Positions 1 to 9,568 of a stretch of 48,220 nucleotides of DNA are shown piece by piece. Source of the stretch: [Flexibacter] sp. ATCC 35208 (lineage in GTDB: Bacteria > Bacteroidota > Bacteroidia > Chitinophagales > Chitinophagaceae); NCBI RefSeq assembly GCF_001975825.1, contig NZ_MTKN01000054.1:7818-56037 (forward strand), read 5' to 3'. A program made the translations under genes and the position numbers. A model generated the notes under the pieces. It did no database searches. It was not told the origin of the DNA and worked only from the letters and a program-made list of their open reading frames with translations. Each line of letters begins with the position of its first letter. Position 1 is the stretch's first letter.

Positions 1-276
1 TCCAAATAATACAAACCTGTCTTCTAAATATAATGGCTTAATAAAGTAAAAATGGCTTAACACCTGAATTAAATCTGCAAAGTTGCTATTTTCTACCAGT
101 TCGGCAAACATTCCCCATTCCCTGTTTTCTCCTTTAAGCGACCTCTTATACCGAATCAATGTTTCAGGAAAATCGTCCTTGTCCGACGGCTCAAGCGAAT
201 CAAATATTGCCCTTACTTGGGAAAATACTGCATACTGATAAATAGAAATAAACTCTTTTATAGCTAAAGCATCCAT
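1..276 (-). CDS. Putative immunity protein for the RHS toxin (partial)
   Basis: This reading frame is open for 92 codons and runs off the left edge of the window. Its ATG (274-276) abuts the TAG stop of the RHS gene (277-279) with no gap, so the two are almost certainly co-translated. The visible peptide starts MDALAIKEFISIYQYAVF and is rich in Asp, Glu and aromatic residues, with no signal peptide or membrane segment, as expected of a cytosolic protein. I do not recognise the family. The immunity role is inferred only from position: in polymorphic toxin systems the gene right after the toxin tip normally encodes the cognate inhibitor. The C-terminus is missing, so length and fold cannot be judged. 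Confidence 0.7.
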   Translation of the reverse strand, partial: MDALAIKEFISIYQYAVFSQVRAIFDSLEPSDKDDFPETLIRYKRSLKGENREWGMFAELVENSNFADLIQVLSHFYFIKPLYLEDRFVLFG

Positions 277-3200
277 CTATTGTAATTTATTTGTAAATGT
301 GTTGTGTACTTTGTTTGTCGGCATTTCCTCCGGTTTTACCATTTCGATAACGTTTACCGGAGTAAACCCTTTTGATCCATTTTGCTGGAAAAATATCACT
401 GCATGTGTCACCGTCTTATTAAGTTTTGCGGACGCCTGTGAAGCATCCTGATAGTAAGCATTCCATCCCCCTACAACAAATGTTGCTGGATCAGCTTTTG
501 AGAGGTTGAAAAACTGAAAATTGGCCATCTCACTCTCTGATGCGTAATAAATCCCAACGGTCCCTGGACGCATTGATCCCGTTCTGGAATTATTCCCACG
601 AGCAAAACGAACTACCTGTTGATAATCCTTCTGACCAAGCCCTGCCTCAACCATCATCATTTCATCTTCTTGCCATTTCGCATCAGTTAAATCACCTACC
701 AATAAAGGATCCTGTCCATATGTTTGCTGGTAAACGGTTAACATCATTCCTAAAATACTGGTTGCAGCCCCAAATTTATGCCAAAGAGATGTAAAGCCTT
801 TTCCAGTATGTAATTGTTGCGGCAACGCAATGCCTATCTTGTTCTCCTGATTCAGGTGGTGCATATGTAGTATTTGTCCCTTAAAATCTCTGAACGCTGT
901 AAACTGGTCCACAAATATTTTATCAGCAACCGGTGATAAACCATTATCCAAAGCATATTTGTTTGAATTACTCCAGATGATTGATGGATCATTATTACGA
1001 ACCTGATCCCAATACCAGGAAGGATTATCAAGTATACCATTTGCCCTAGTTTGCGTATACTTTATTTTACCATTAGCTAATGTATGCTCCTTTGGCATCT
1101 TTGTCAGATCAACCTTCAACTTATTATAAATATACTTCTTACTACCGGGAGGCGTGCCTGTAGAGGCGCCATTCTCATCTATGAACCTAATAGGATTGTT
1201 TGACGCATATGAATAGGGACTGAGCCACGCAAATTTGTTCATGTAAGGATCTAACGAGGAAAACTTACCAATCCTAGGATCATAAATTCTCGCACCAAAA
1301 TCGATCTGATTCCCTTCCCCCTTCACCTCATTATCATTCTCCTTCCCATTAAACCCATACCTATACCCTCCTAAACTCCACTTCCTATCCCCCATCCCCA
1401 TCCCAAAAGGATAATAATCCCCCGCACTCATCACCTCCGCAACATAATGATCCCCTTCCGGAAGACCCTTATCACTCACCGTCACCAACACATTCCCCAA
1501 ATGATTCACCAACTCATACCTCCTCACTCCCACCTTATTCCATGTCGAATCCACCTCTCCCCCTACTACCAATCCCGGCTCCCACAATCCCAATCTACTA
1601 CTCCCATACAAATGCTGCTCCTTCCAGTACTGATCACTCCCTCCTCCAACATTCCCATACACTGCCAGCACATTCCCCGCCGCATCACGCACATACCATG
1701 TCTTATCCGTCACTCCGCCATGCGTATAACCCTTATACACCCTATTCCCGCCCGCATCATACCTATATTCCAAAGAACTCCCATCCCCCTTCATAATCCC
1801 ACTTATCTTCCCATACACCGTCCACTTTATAGTAACTACACTATCCCTAACATTAGCAATCAGGTTACCAACATTATCATAAATATAATTATTTACCCCC
1901 TGACTTGAAACATCCTCCGTATATGGATCACCCGCAATACTATCCAACACCTGCGTTAATCTGTTACTACTCAAATACCCCTGACCATCCCGCGCATACA
2001 CATACTTCAAACTATCCATCTGCAACTGCTTGCCGCCAGCTCCACTCCCATACCGCGTATACCGCAATATATTCCCATTCCCGTCATAACTGATATCCTC
2101 CTTATAAGCATTACCAACAGATAAAACATTCCAGCTGGCAGCTCCATTAACCAGCGAATGCTGACGCATCGCCGTCAAACGGTTCAACTGATCATACCGG
2201 TAAGAATACCCAACAGGATTCCCGGAATTGATTTTTGAAAGTGCTAATGTACTCCTGCTGATATTCCCATTATACAAATTACGCCCCATCACATCCCCCG
2301 TCTGTCCAACCCATTTCAAACCTAATGAATTCGTATCAACAATCGCCTTATAATCCCCCGCATAATAATCCAGGCTATATGCATACGCATCCCGCGCTAT
2401 TGCCCCTCTTATGCCCCCTATCACCCCATCACGACCCATATCAGTACCTGCTGTCAGATAGTTCCCATTCACACCCTTTAACCACCCCTGCAAGGTATAC
2501 GCATAATCTACCCCCTGCACCAGCTCCATATCCCCTAATTCCATCCTTGCCAATGGCCCATGCAGATAATAACGATACCCCGCATCTGTCTTCGGATTCA
2601 TAATCTCCCAGCCATCTGCCGATACACTATCTATTCCACTACCCGCCTTCGTCAACCGGTTCTCCGCATCATACTGATAATTATAATAAAACCGATCTGC
2701 CCCACCACGCTGATAACGAACCTTATTCACCTTGCCACTTACAAGGTCATATTGATAATCTACCCGTTTCACCCCCAGATCCTGCACCTGCTGCCACAAC
2801 GTCTTTACATTCCCTATCTGGTCGTAACTATAATAGCTCGCCTGCAATGGCGTACTTCCCGCATCCTGGTAAGTAGTGGCCGCCACACGCTTACGCAGGT
2901 TCTCCTGGTTCAACCCCGCTGCTGCATACGCCTCATCATAAAATGTTCTCGTTATCTGTGCATCACTTCCCGCACCCAAAAATACCTCCGGAGAAGACAT
3001 AAATATCTCTGATCCTGTAAGGCTAGCTCCACTCTTCTCTCCTACCTCTATCACTCTCCCCTGTGCATCATACTTTGTATAACTATACCTCCCTGTAGCC
3101 CCACCATTCACAGCCACCACCTGCTCCGCATTCTGCGACGTCACCAACCTACCTAACCTATCATACCAGTAACTACTCACTCCCGCATCCGGCGTACGCT

Positions 3201-6200
3201 GTTGCGTGATACCATTCAACGACTGGTAACCATAAGACGTCGCCAGCGTATGCCCCGGATACACCGCCGAAAACTGCATCTCTACCGTACTGCCCCCTGC
3301 TCCAACAGCAGGCAGATTATAACGACCCCAATAACTTAACGACTTTGTAAGCACCGTATCATACGCCGGACTTAACCCCAGACAAGGTACCGCCGCATTC
3401 GCCGCTATCTCTGCCCCCGACAACAACCTATTGTATAACCGAAAATGCTTCAGCGTACTCAAATTCTCAGGATAGATAAACCCCGACCCCGTATTCGTCA
3501 ACGTCCACCCACAACCACCTGCCGGGGCCCCTGCACTCAATGGACACAATACCCCATTCACATACACCGCCAGGTCTCCACTGTTCAAACCCTGACCCTG
3601 CAATACCACATGGGTCCACTGCCGTAACGGTAATATCGCCTGCAGATCTGCTACCAGGTGCTTTGATATCGCAAAATCTATAGTCGCTCCATCCACCGCC
3701 GGTGCCATCGTATAAATGGACATGTACAAATAACGACCACTGATACAGGTATTAAACAGGTATTTATTTCCCCCCGTCGTTGCCAGTACCTGGTTATTGT
3801 CCATAGCAGGATTATACAACCACCACTCCATTGCCGAATTGGTACCCGCCTGCAATACCGTACTTAACCTGTTTAAAATCGTATCCTTATTGGCCGCTAC
3901 TACAGGACCGCTATACGTACACGCAGATGCTACATTATCCCGTGCATCCCATACCTGTTGCTGATAAGACGCATCCAGCAGGTGTACTCCCTCCGGTGGT
4001 ATCGTGCGCACAAGGTTACCTGCCTGATCATAATAGTATAATGTAAAATGGTACAATTGCTGTAAAGCCGTCAGTTCCAACCTGGGCTTCACACTGCTGC
4101 AATAAGCGATGTACCCTTTCCTGAACTGCCGCTCTTCTTCTGCTATATATTCTTTATAAAGTACAATCCCACTTAATGCCGCATGATTGATCAGCTGCTT
4201 CATACAGCTATATGGATCCTGACTCACGGTCGAAAATACAGGCTGATTCGTTAATACAGCCGATGAATTCACCAGCAGCTTTGCCTCAAAATCCTTATAA
4301 TCTGAATAAGACAAAGTGAACCCCCAACGGTGATTCAGATAAGTGGCATAAATGCTTTCATAATTAGCACTGGTCGTATCAAGGGACATCTCAGATTGCA
4401 TGGCCGCTACTCCCTGTTGGTAACCAAAGCCGCTAACATAACCCTGTGCTCCAGGGTCCATAAACACGGGCAACTGTATCTCATCCGCCAGTAAGTAACG
4501 ACAATTGTTACAGCTATTCTGCAAACTCATAAGTTCTGCCTCTGTCAGCGTCATCGCAGCACCAAACTTATTTACAAGGAACTGATAAAATCCGCCCGCT
4601 GCGTTATTATATTCCTGCGTCAGTGCTGCCAGCCTTGCACAGATACTACTATCTGTCTTTTGAACAGAGACATTCGTCGCCTGTAACTTTACATTGTATG
4701 GATAAGGTGCATCCAGTAACCACGGGTTACAAAGCATATCCAGCGAAGTAATACCCAATACCCCTTTGATCGCCTCTTTAAAGGATACATAACCGCCGGA
4801 AGGCGCCGATCCGGGTAAAGTACTCGCTCCATTCAGATGATCCACATCACCACCCGCCTTACATACCTGCAATAATTTTGTACGCAGTAAATCCGCCTTT
4901 GCAGCATAAGCTGCATTGCTGTTTAAACAACCCGCCAACTGTTGCATCCAGTAATCTGCCTGCGCTTCACAATTTTCACTTACAGACTGCGTAACCGCTG
5001 CTGATACCTGCGCCGCTAATGCGGTCGTATCTGTTGATACTCCTGCTGTACTGTAAGAAACACTGTTGATACGGGAAACTTTATTTTTTAAGGCAGCCGC
5101 ACAATTGTTTGTGACAGGTGTAGCAGGGTTGGGATTACTACAGCCCGAACCTTCTATCGTTCCTCCCGCATCACTTACACTCTGCAATACATACGTCAGC
5201 GATTTTGTACTACCTGTAAAAACATAACTGTAAATCTTCGCACCCGGATTCTCATGAAATGAAAACTCCACGCCCGCTGTTACACTCGCCCCCGTCGGAA
5301 TATCAGGCCCGGAATAATGCATGATACAATTCCAGTTGGCAATACCTGTGGCCGGATCATAGGTAGTATTATCCCGTTGAATGCTCAGCGTGAAGTTTGA
5401 CAAACTCTTCGCCACATCACAATCAAATGTACTTCCACTGTCATCAGGACGACAGGAAATTCCCTTCACCTGAACGGAACCCGTGTTGATGGCACTTGAA
5501 ATACAGATAGCTGCTTCCGTCTGACCAGCTGCAAATGCCACCGAATCCACCTGTGTCAATCCAGCATATTCGTCAGGATAATACAAAGACAAGGTAACTG
5601 CACTCGTCAGCCCCGCACCACTGTATGTAATTTTCAGGGATTGTAAATCAGTGCCACAGGTGGCAGTTCCCGCCTCTACATTAAAAGCAGACAACTCCGG
5701 ACAGGTGGTTACGGCATAACTCAATGTATCGCCTACCACACATACTCCTCCACAATAAGCCGAAGTGCCCCGCGCTGTTGCGTAGTATCTTTCCTTCAAC
5801 TCAAGATACTTATCACGATACATCCGCCACTCCAGGTCTGCTATCCGGCAACTGGTTACAGGCGAACAGGAAGACCAGTTATTTGCATTCGGTAACGGGT
5901 TATTATTTGTGTTCGTACTCCCTGTATTATCCGCACAATACAACAGGTAATCTACATAGTCCGGTAAATTTTTAACAGCATATCCCGAGGCATTAAAACC
6001 AACCACATTTTTGCTATAATCGGTAAGATCTGCTATAAAACTGGTCTTATAACTACTTAACACACCACTAAATGCGGTATCCTGTGCTACCAGCCAACTG
6101 ATATTACTCTTATTATAAACAGCAGCTGGTAATACACCCGTAATACCTGCTACCGTCTGCACCTGCTTTATCTTATCATCCCACTGGTACGCCGTACTGT

Positions 6201-8796
6201 TATCATAACAAAACCTCAACGCACAATACTCCGGATGATATTTAATAAACCGTGCCGCCCATTCTGGCTTCCAATAACGCAATAACATCGTCAGCGTAAA
6301 ATGCGCATCATAGGGAGACATCACCGAACCATCCTCCATCTCAAACTGCTCTTCAATATATTCACTACTGGTCGCACTCTTTATAGGGAACTCATCCCGC
6401 CAGTGATTATACAATACATTTATGGTTCTTTCCAATGCAGAATCTCCATCAAATAATGCATACTGCCCTCCCGGACTTACATCCAGTTTTAACGTATTTT
6501 CCAGATCTTCACACGGCGATGATTGACAAGAAACCTGCAAACGCTGACATTGTGCCAACAACGAATCATACAATGTATTGGACCAGGTATTAATCGCAGT
6601 ACCCGTCACCCCATTCTGTGCTAATCTGGACACCACAGCAGCCGTAAAATCTGTCTTTGCACCCAATGATGTCAGGCAGGTACTGCAATCGCTAAAACAT
6701 CCTGAAAAGTCCTGACCTTGCAAGGCCTGCTGTACAAACTGCCACTGCGTCTTCAGATTGGTATTCCTCTTTATAAAATCAGCCGTATAATTAGCGATGG
6801 CTGAATCATTCAGCCCTAATTCAAAAGACACGTAATACTCGCCGATCTGGTCAAAATTCAAATTGATTCCCCCTGTCAAAGCATTCACATCATTACAATT
6901 GCTGACCAGACTTCCAACAGGCCTTGCCCCTGCACTATCATACAAGATCCTGTTACAGTTGTCCGTAACCCGGATCTTTAAGTCATAATAACAGTTACTA
7001 TATATTGTAACGCCACTCTCACTATAGGTTTTTATCAGCTTGTCTATATTATACCTGAGCGTAGCAGGACCAGGTACTGCCGATGAATAGGTCGTGGTTG
7101 CACTCAGCTTCAGCTTTGCAGGATCAAATGTATACTGACTGGATTCTATTAATAAAAATGTCTCTTCGGTAGAATCAGGCTTCGAAGGTAATCCATCCAA
7201 ATTAGCAGGCGCCCCACCCGCCAGTGCCGTCGCTATCGTCTTACCCGCTGCGTTCAGGTAACTGACACTTACCTGTCCATTTCCATCCATTACCATGTTT
7301 TTCAGGTAATGAGATGCATAACCTACATCATTGCCAAACATCCTGTCTAATTCCCATTGTGCAGGTTTCCCATAATATAATTTCGTAGCTTTATTTCCCG
7401 GCTGAAACAACTCTCCTACTCCCCCCTGCACACTCATCCTTCCTGTATTATCAGGCGTATAAAGATTTACAGCAAATGGATACCCATTCGCATCCGGAAT
7501 AAATTTATTCGTACTGTCACTTAAAAACGGATTCAAAGGAGAATAATAACGTGCCGCACCCGAATCATTACTCATCTTGCCTGGAACAGGAATACAGTCT
7601 GTCGTATTTCCATACACATTTGCATAAGTATAGTTTCCACCCCCTAATGCATGATGCATGCCCGGGTAATAATTCAACCTGCTCTGTGTAATTGGTGCCG
7701 GCAATATATTCACCAACGGACGCCCAAATTCATCATACAGGGTCTCCTGGATCATTGCCCGCTGATCGGAATTATTGACCGTTACTGTCTGCCGGGTACG
7801 AAGCGTACCATCAAAATAACTGACCACCTCCTTCTTCATTCCGCCCTCTGCATACACAGCACTATACTGCCAGTTCAAATCAGACCGGTGCCTGGCAGAA
7901 TCCAGTAATATTACCGACGGTCCTGCAACCCCACCTTGTTTCAACTGGTAAAACCAGTCTCCTTCCTGCCTGAATCCGTCATCAGTATACTGAACAGGCC
8001 TTATCCTCACTGGTAAATACTGGGATATATGGATAAGTGAAATCTCAAAATACTCCCGCGGAATCGTTACCCGCGTGGCATTATTGCGGAACAAACCAGC
8101 CAGTGTAGCAGCAGTCACACTACTTCCCTGCTGCGCCAGCAACCTGCCATTATCTGATAACTCATCGATAAAAGTCCATTCCAGGTCATACTCCTCCGCT
8201 CCTGTATATTTCTCCCAGGTAAGCATCACGGCAGAAGTATCTACTGTAGCAACGGGTACAATTGTTTTGGTGAGATCCCAATCGTATGACCGCTCTACCA
8301 CTACCTGCCCCATCAACCGGAATATGGTTGGCAATGTCGTTCCTAACTCCGCACTGGTGATGCTGTTGACCGTAAGTCTTACCTTATACCCGTTCAGGAA
8401 TTTATATGTATCTGTCGCCCTGTAAGCAACTCCCTCCGTCGGCGTATATGTAACCTGCAATTTCACATGGTCATTCGTAATTGGATCCGTCTGACTGGGC
8501 TGCGACCAATATTCCACCTTCAGATCTATCTCACATTTGAAGGCTGAAACAGGCATAGTCCCCCCATCTCTATACAATCCAAACGTGATGATATTCGTCA
8601 CTGTCCGGTTATGTATCTTTGTCCAGTCAACATTACTATTCAAAAACTTCTCATCTTTTATTTCCAGTACATCTCCCTGCTTTAAACCTCCCTGCAGCTG
8701 GTTCTGATAAGATTCAATCGCAGTAAAAGCCTTTGCTGTGTGCAAAGTGCATAACATGACTGCCAGTAACATGATCTTCTTAAAAGCGGAACCCAT
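277..8796 (-). CDS. RHS-repeat polymorphic toxin with C-terminal HNH/LHH-like nuclease tip
   Basis: This 2839-residue secreted protein has a signal peptide at about 1-23 (ends TLHTAKAF). Residues about 300-380 resemble the Bacteroidota RHS N-terminal domain DUF6443 (YDEFGRPLV). A Cys-rich region of unknown fold spans about 650-1550. A LamG/concanavalin-like domain lies at about 1650-1800 (WTHVVLQG, then AVYVNGV). YD repeats run from about 1850 to 2440 (YDRLGRLV, YDAQGRVI, YDAENRLT, YDQLNRLT). The RHS-associated core follows (GYRYGFNGKEND, then YDPRIGKFSSLDP) and ends at NNPIRFIDENG near residue 2543. The remaining 296 residues are the variable tip. It contains H2644-M-H2646-H2647, H2663 and H2673, a spacing that suggests an HNH/EndoVII-fold (LHH-like) nuclease, followed by about 165 residues I cannot place. 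The toxin role is inferred from family architecture and the abutting small gene. Plus-strand CCC runs are dense at 1290-2700 but absent from the tip. Confidence 0.92.
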   Translation of the reverse strand: MGSAFKKIMLLAVMLCTLHTAKAFTAIESYQNQLQGGLKQGDVLEIKDEKFLNSNVDWTKIHNRTVTNIITFGLYRDGGTMPVSAFKCEIDLKVEYWSQPSQTDPITNDHVKLQVTYTPTEGVAYRATDTYKFLNGYKVRLTVNSITSAELGTTLPTIFRLMGQVVVERSYDWDLTKTIVPVATVDTSAVMLTWEKYTGAEEYDLEWTFIDELSDNGRLLAQQGSSVTAATLAGLFRNNATRVTIPREYFEISLIHISQYLPVRIRPVQYTDDGFRQEGDWFYQLKQGGVAGPSVILLDSARHRSDLNWQYSAVYAEGGMKKEVVSYFDGTLRTRQTVTVNNSDQRAMIQETLYDEFGRPLVNILPAPITQSRLNYYPGMHHALGGGNYTYANVYGNTTDCIPVPGKMSNDSGAARYYSPLNPFLSDSTNKFIPDANGYPFAVNLYTPDNTGRMSVQGGVGELFQPGNKATKLYYGKPAQWELDRMFGNDVGYASHYLKNMVMDGNGQVSVSYLNAAGKTIATALAGGAPANLDGLPSKPDSTEETFLLIESSQYTFDPAKLKLSATTTYSSAVPGPATLRYNIDKLIKTYSESGVTIYSNCYYDLKIRVTDNCNRILYDSAGARPVGSLVSNCNDVNALTGGINLNFDQIGEYYVSFELGLNDSAIANYTADFIKRNTNLKTQWQFVQQALQGQDFSGCFSDCSTCLTSLGAKTDFTAAVVSRLAQNGVTGTAINTWSNTLYDSLLAQCQRLQVSCQSSPCEDLENTLKLDVSPGGQYALFDGDSALERTINVLYNHWRDEFPIKSATSSEYIEEQFEMEDGSVMSPYDAHFTLTMLLRYWKPEWAARFIKYHPEYCALRFCYDNSTAYQWDDKIKQVQTVAGITGVLPAAVYNKSNISWLVAQDTAFSGVLSSYKTSFIADLTDYSKNVVGFNASGYAVKNLPDYVDYLLYCADNTGSTNTNNNPLPNANNWSSCSPVTSCRIADLEWRMYRDKYLELKERYYATARGTSAYCGGVCVVGDTLSYAVTTCPELSAFNVEAGTATCGTDLQSLKITYSGAGLTSAVTLSLYYPDEYAGLTQVDSVAFAAGQTEAAICISSAINTGSVQVKGISCRPDDSGSTFDCDVAKSLSNFTLSIQRDNTTYDPATGIANWNCIMHYSGPDIPTGASVTAGVEFSFHENPGAKIYSYVFTGSTKSLTYVLQSVSDAGGTIEGSGCSNPNPATPVTNNCAAALKNKVSRINSVSYSTAGVSTDTTALAAQVSAAVTQSVSENCEAQADYWMQQLAGCLNSNAAYAAKADLLRTKLLQVCKAGGDVDHLNGASTLPGSAPSGGYVSFKEAIKGVLGITSLDMLCNPWLLDAPYPYNVKLQATNVSVQKTDSSICARLAALTQEYNNAAGGFYQFLVNKFGAAMTLTEAELMSLQNSCNNCRYLLADEIQLPVFMDPGAQGYVSGFGYQQGVAAMQSEMSLDTTSANYESIYATYLNHRWGFTLSYSDYKDFEAKLLVNSSAVLTNQPVFSTVSQDPYSCMKQLINHAALSGIVLYKEYIAEEERQFRKGYIAYCSSVKPRLELTALQQLYHFTLYYYDQAGNLVRTIPPEGVHLLDASYQQQVWDARDNVASACTYSGPVVAANKDTILNRLSTVLQAGTNSAMEWWLYNPAMDNNQVLATTGGNKYLFNTCISGRYLYMSIYTMAPAVDGATIDFAISKHLVADLQAILPLRQWTHVVLQGQGLNSGDLAVYVNGVLCPLSAGAPAGGCGWTLTNTGSGFIYPENLSTLKHFRLYNRLLSGAEIAANAAVPCLGLSPAYDTVLTKSLSYWGRYNLPAVGAGGSTVEMQFSAVYPGHTLATSYGYQSLNGITQQRTPDAGVSSYWYDRLGRLVTSQNAEQVVAVNGGATGRYSYTKYDAQGRVIEVGEKSGASLTGSEIFMSSPEVFLGAGSDAQITRTFYDEAYAAAGLNQENLRKRVAATTYQDAGSTPLQASYYSYDQIGNVKTLWQQVQDLGVKRVDYQYDLVSGKVNKVRYQRGGADRFYYNYQYDAENRLTKAGSGIDSVSADGWEIMNPKTDAGYRYYLHGPLARMELGDMELVQGVDYAYTLQGWLKGVNGNYLTAGTDMGRDGVIGGIRGAIARDAYAYSLDYYAGDYKAIVDTNSLGLKWVGQTGDVMGRNLYNGNISRSTLALSKINSGNPVGYSYRYDQLNRLTAMRQHSLVNGAASWNVLSVGNAYKEDISYDGNGNILRYTRYGSGAGGKQLQMDSLKYVYARDGQGYLSSNRLTQVLDSIAGDPYTEDVSSQGVNNYIYDNVGNLIANVRDSVVTIKWTVYGKISGIMKGDGSSLEYRYDAGGNRVYKGYTHGGVTDKTWYVRDAAGNVLAVYGNVGGGSDQYWKEQHLYGSSRLGLWEPGLVVGGEVDSTWNKVGVRRYELVNHLGNVLVTVSDKGLPEGDHYVAEVMSAGDYYPFGMGMGDRKWSLGGYRYGFNGKENDNEVKGEGNQIDFGARIYDPRIGKFSSLDPYMNKFAWLSPYSYASNNPIRFIDENGASTGTPPGSKKYIYNKLKVDLTKMPKEHTLANGKIKYTQTRANGILDNPSWYWDQVRNNDPSIIWSNSNKYALDNGLSPVADKIFVDQFTAFRDFKGQILHMHHLNQENKIGIALPQQLHTGKGFTSLWHKFGAATSILGMMLTVYQQTYGQDPLLVGDLTDAKWQEDEMMMVEAGLGQKDYQQVVRFARGNNSRTGSMRPGTVGIYYASESEMANFQFFNLSKADPATFVVGGWNAYYQDASQASAKLNKTVTHAVIFFQQNGSKGFTPVNVIEMVKPEEMPTNKVHNTFTNKLQ

Positions 8797-8805
8797 ATAA
8801 AAAGA

Positions 8806-9558
8806 TTAACGATCTTTAATTAATTCATACCCGGAAAGCGCCACAGCCAGGCCATTGCTGATTTTAATATAACGGTTGCTGTTCAGCAACTCCTTGCGCA
8901 CTACACCCGGTTTACAACTACTGATGCGGATACCGATAAATTTATCTCTGGTGGTATCGATAGGATGAGCTTCATCCGTCACTCTCATATAAGTCTGCTT
9001 TATCCACCCTGTACTGTCAAATGTGATATCATAAGCACGGCAGGTAGGATGCCTGTGGTTTAATAAGGAAATATGTACGCCCGCTTCATTCACACTACGC
9101 GTGATTGCATACCCCTCCTCCGCCAGTAAGGTAGCTTCCTTCCCCACTGATAATTTCATCGGGTTCACTACCTCCCTCGGTGGTGAAAGGAATACCTTAT
9201 GTATATCATGTGCCACTACGATATAGGCGTTCTGCAATGAGATCATCTCCTGCCGGCCAACCCGGTAATATGCTTCCTGCCCATTTCTGGTATAACAAAA
9301 AGTCGTCTCCATATTCCGCGTACTGTCTGCCAGATCCCTCGCCGTAATAGTTCCCTCTATCGTGAGCACGGTCAATGTGTCCATTTTATGTAATACAGTA
9401 CTCAGCTCCTGCAAAACACCTGTCTGATCAGAAGCAACAGGTTTGCTTTCTGCATATGTAGCAGGTTTAATCATACCATAACCACCCGGTCTGATTACCG
9501 CATAACCAACAGCCCCCAATATCAATACAGGAATCACCAGCAATATTTTTACCTTCAT
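8806..9558 (-). CDS. Membrane-anchored protein of unknown function between the two giant proteins
   Basis: The protein has 250 residues. The N-terminus (MKVKILLVIPVLILGAVGYA) is a hydrophobic anchor or uncleaved signal, and the rest should lie in the periplasm. The body is predicted mostly beta, with alternating hydrophobic and charged stretches such as GQEAYYRVGRQEMISLQNAY and two Cys residues (TFCYTR, HPTCRAY). The layout faintly recalls LolA/RseB-type lipid-binding folds, but no diagnostic motif is visible and I would not assign one. It sits 10 bases after the 2457-residue gene and 9 bases before the RHS gene, so it is co-expressed with both. A chaperone, anchor or assembly factor for the giant secreted pair is a guess from position only. 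Confidence 0.85.
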   Translation of the reverse strand: MKVKILLVIPVLILGAVGYAVIRPGGYGMIKPATYAESKPVASDQTGVLQELSTVLHKMDTLTVLTIEGTITARDLADSTRNMETTFCYTRNGQEAYYRVGRQEMISLQNAYIVVAHDIHKVFLSPPREVVNPMKLSVGKEATLLAEEGYAITRSVNEAGVHISLLNHRHPTCRAYDITFDSTGWIKQTYMRVTDEAHPIDTTRDKFIGIRISSCKPGVVRKELLNSNRYIKISNGLAVALSGYELIKDR

Positions 9559-9568
9559 AATCCAGCAA

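Noticed and set aside
1447..2603. Plus-strand open frames encoding Pro/His/Ile-rich peptides opposite the RHS gene
   Set aside because: They are antisense shadows of the G-rich coding strand of the YD repeats. They have low-complexity composition, no start context and no family resemblance.
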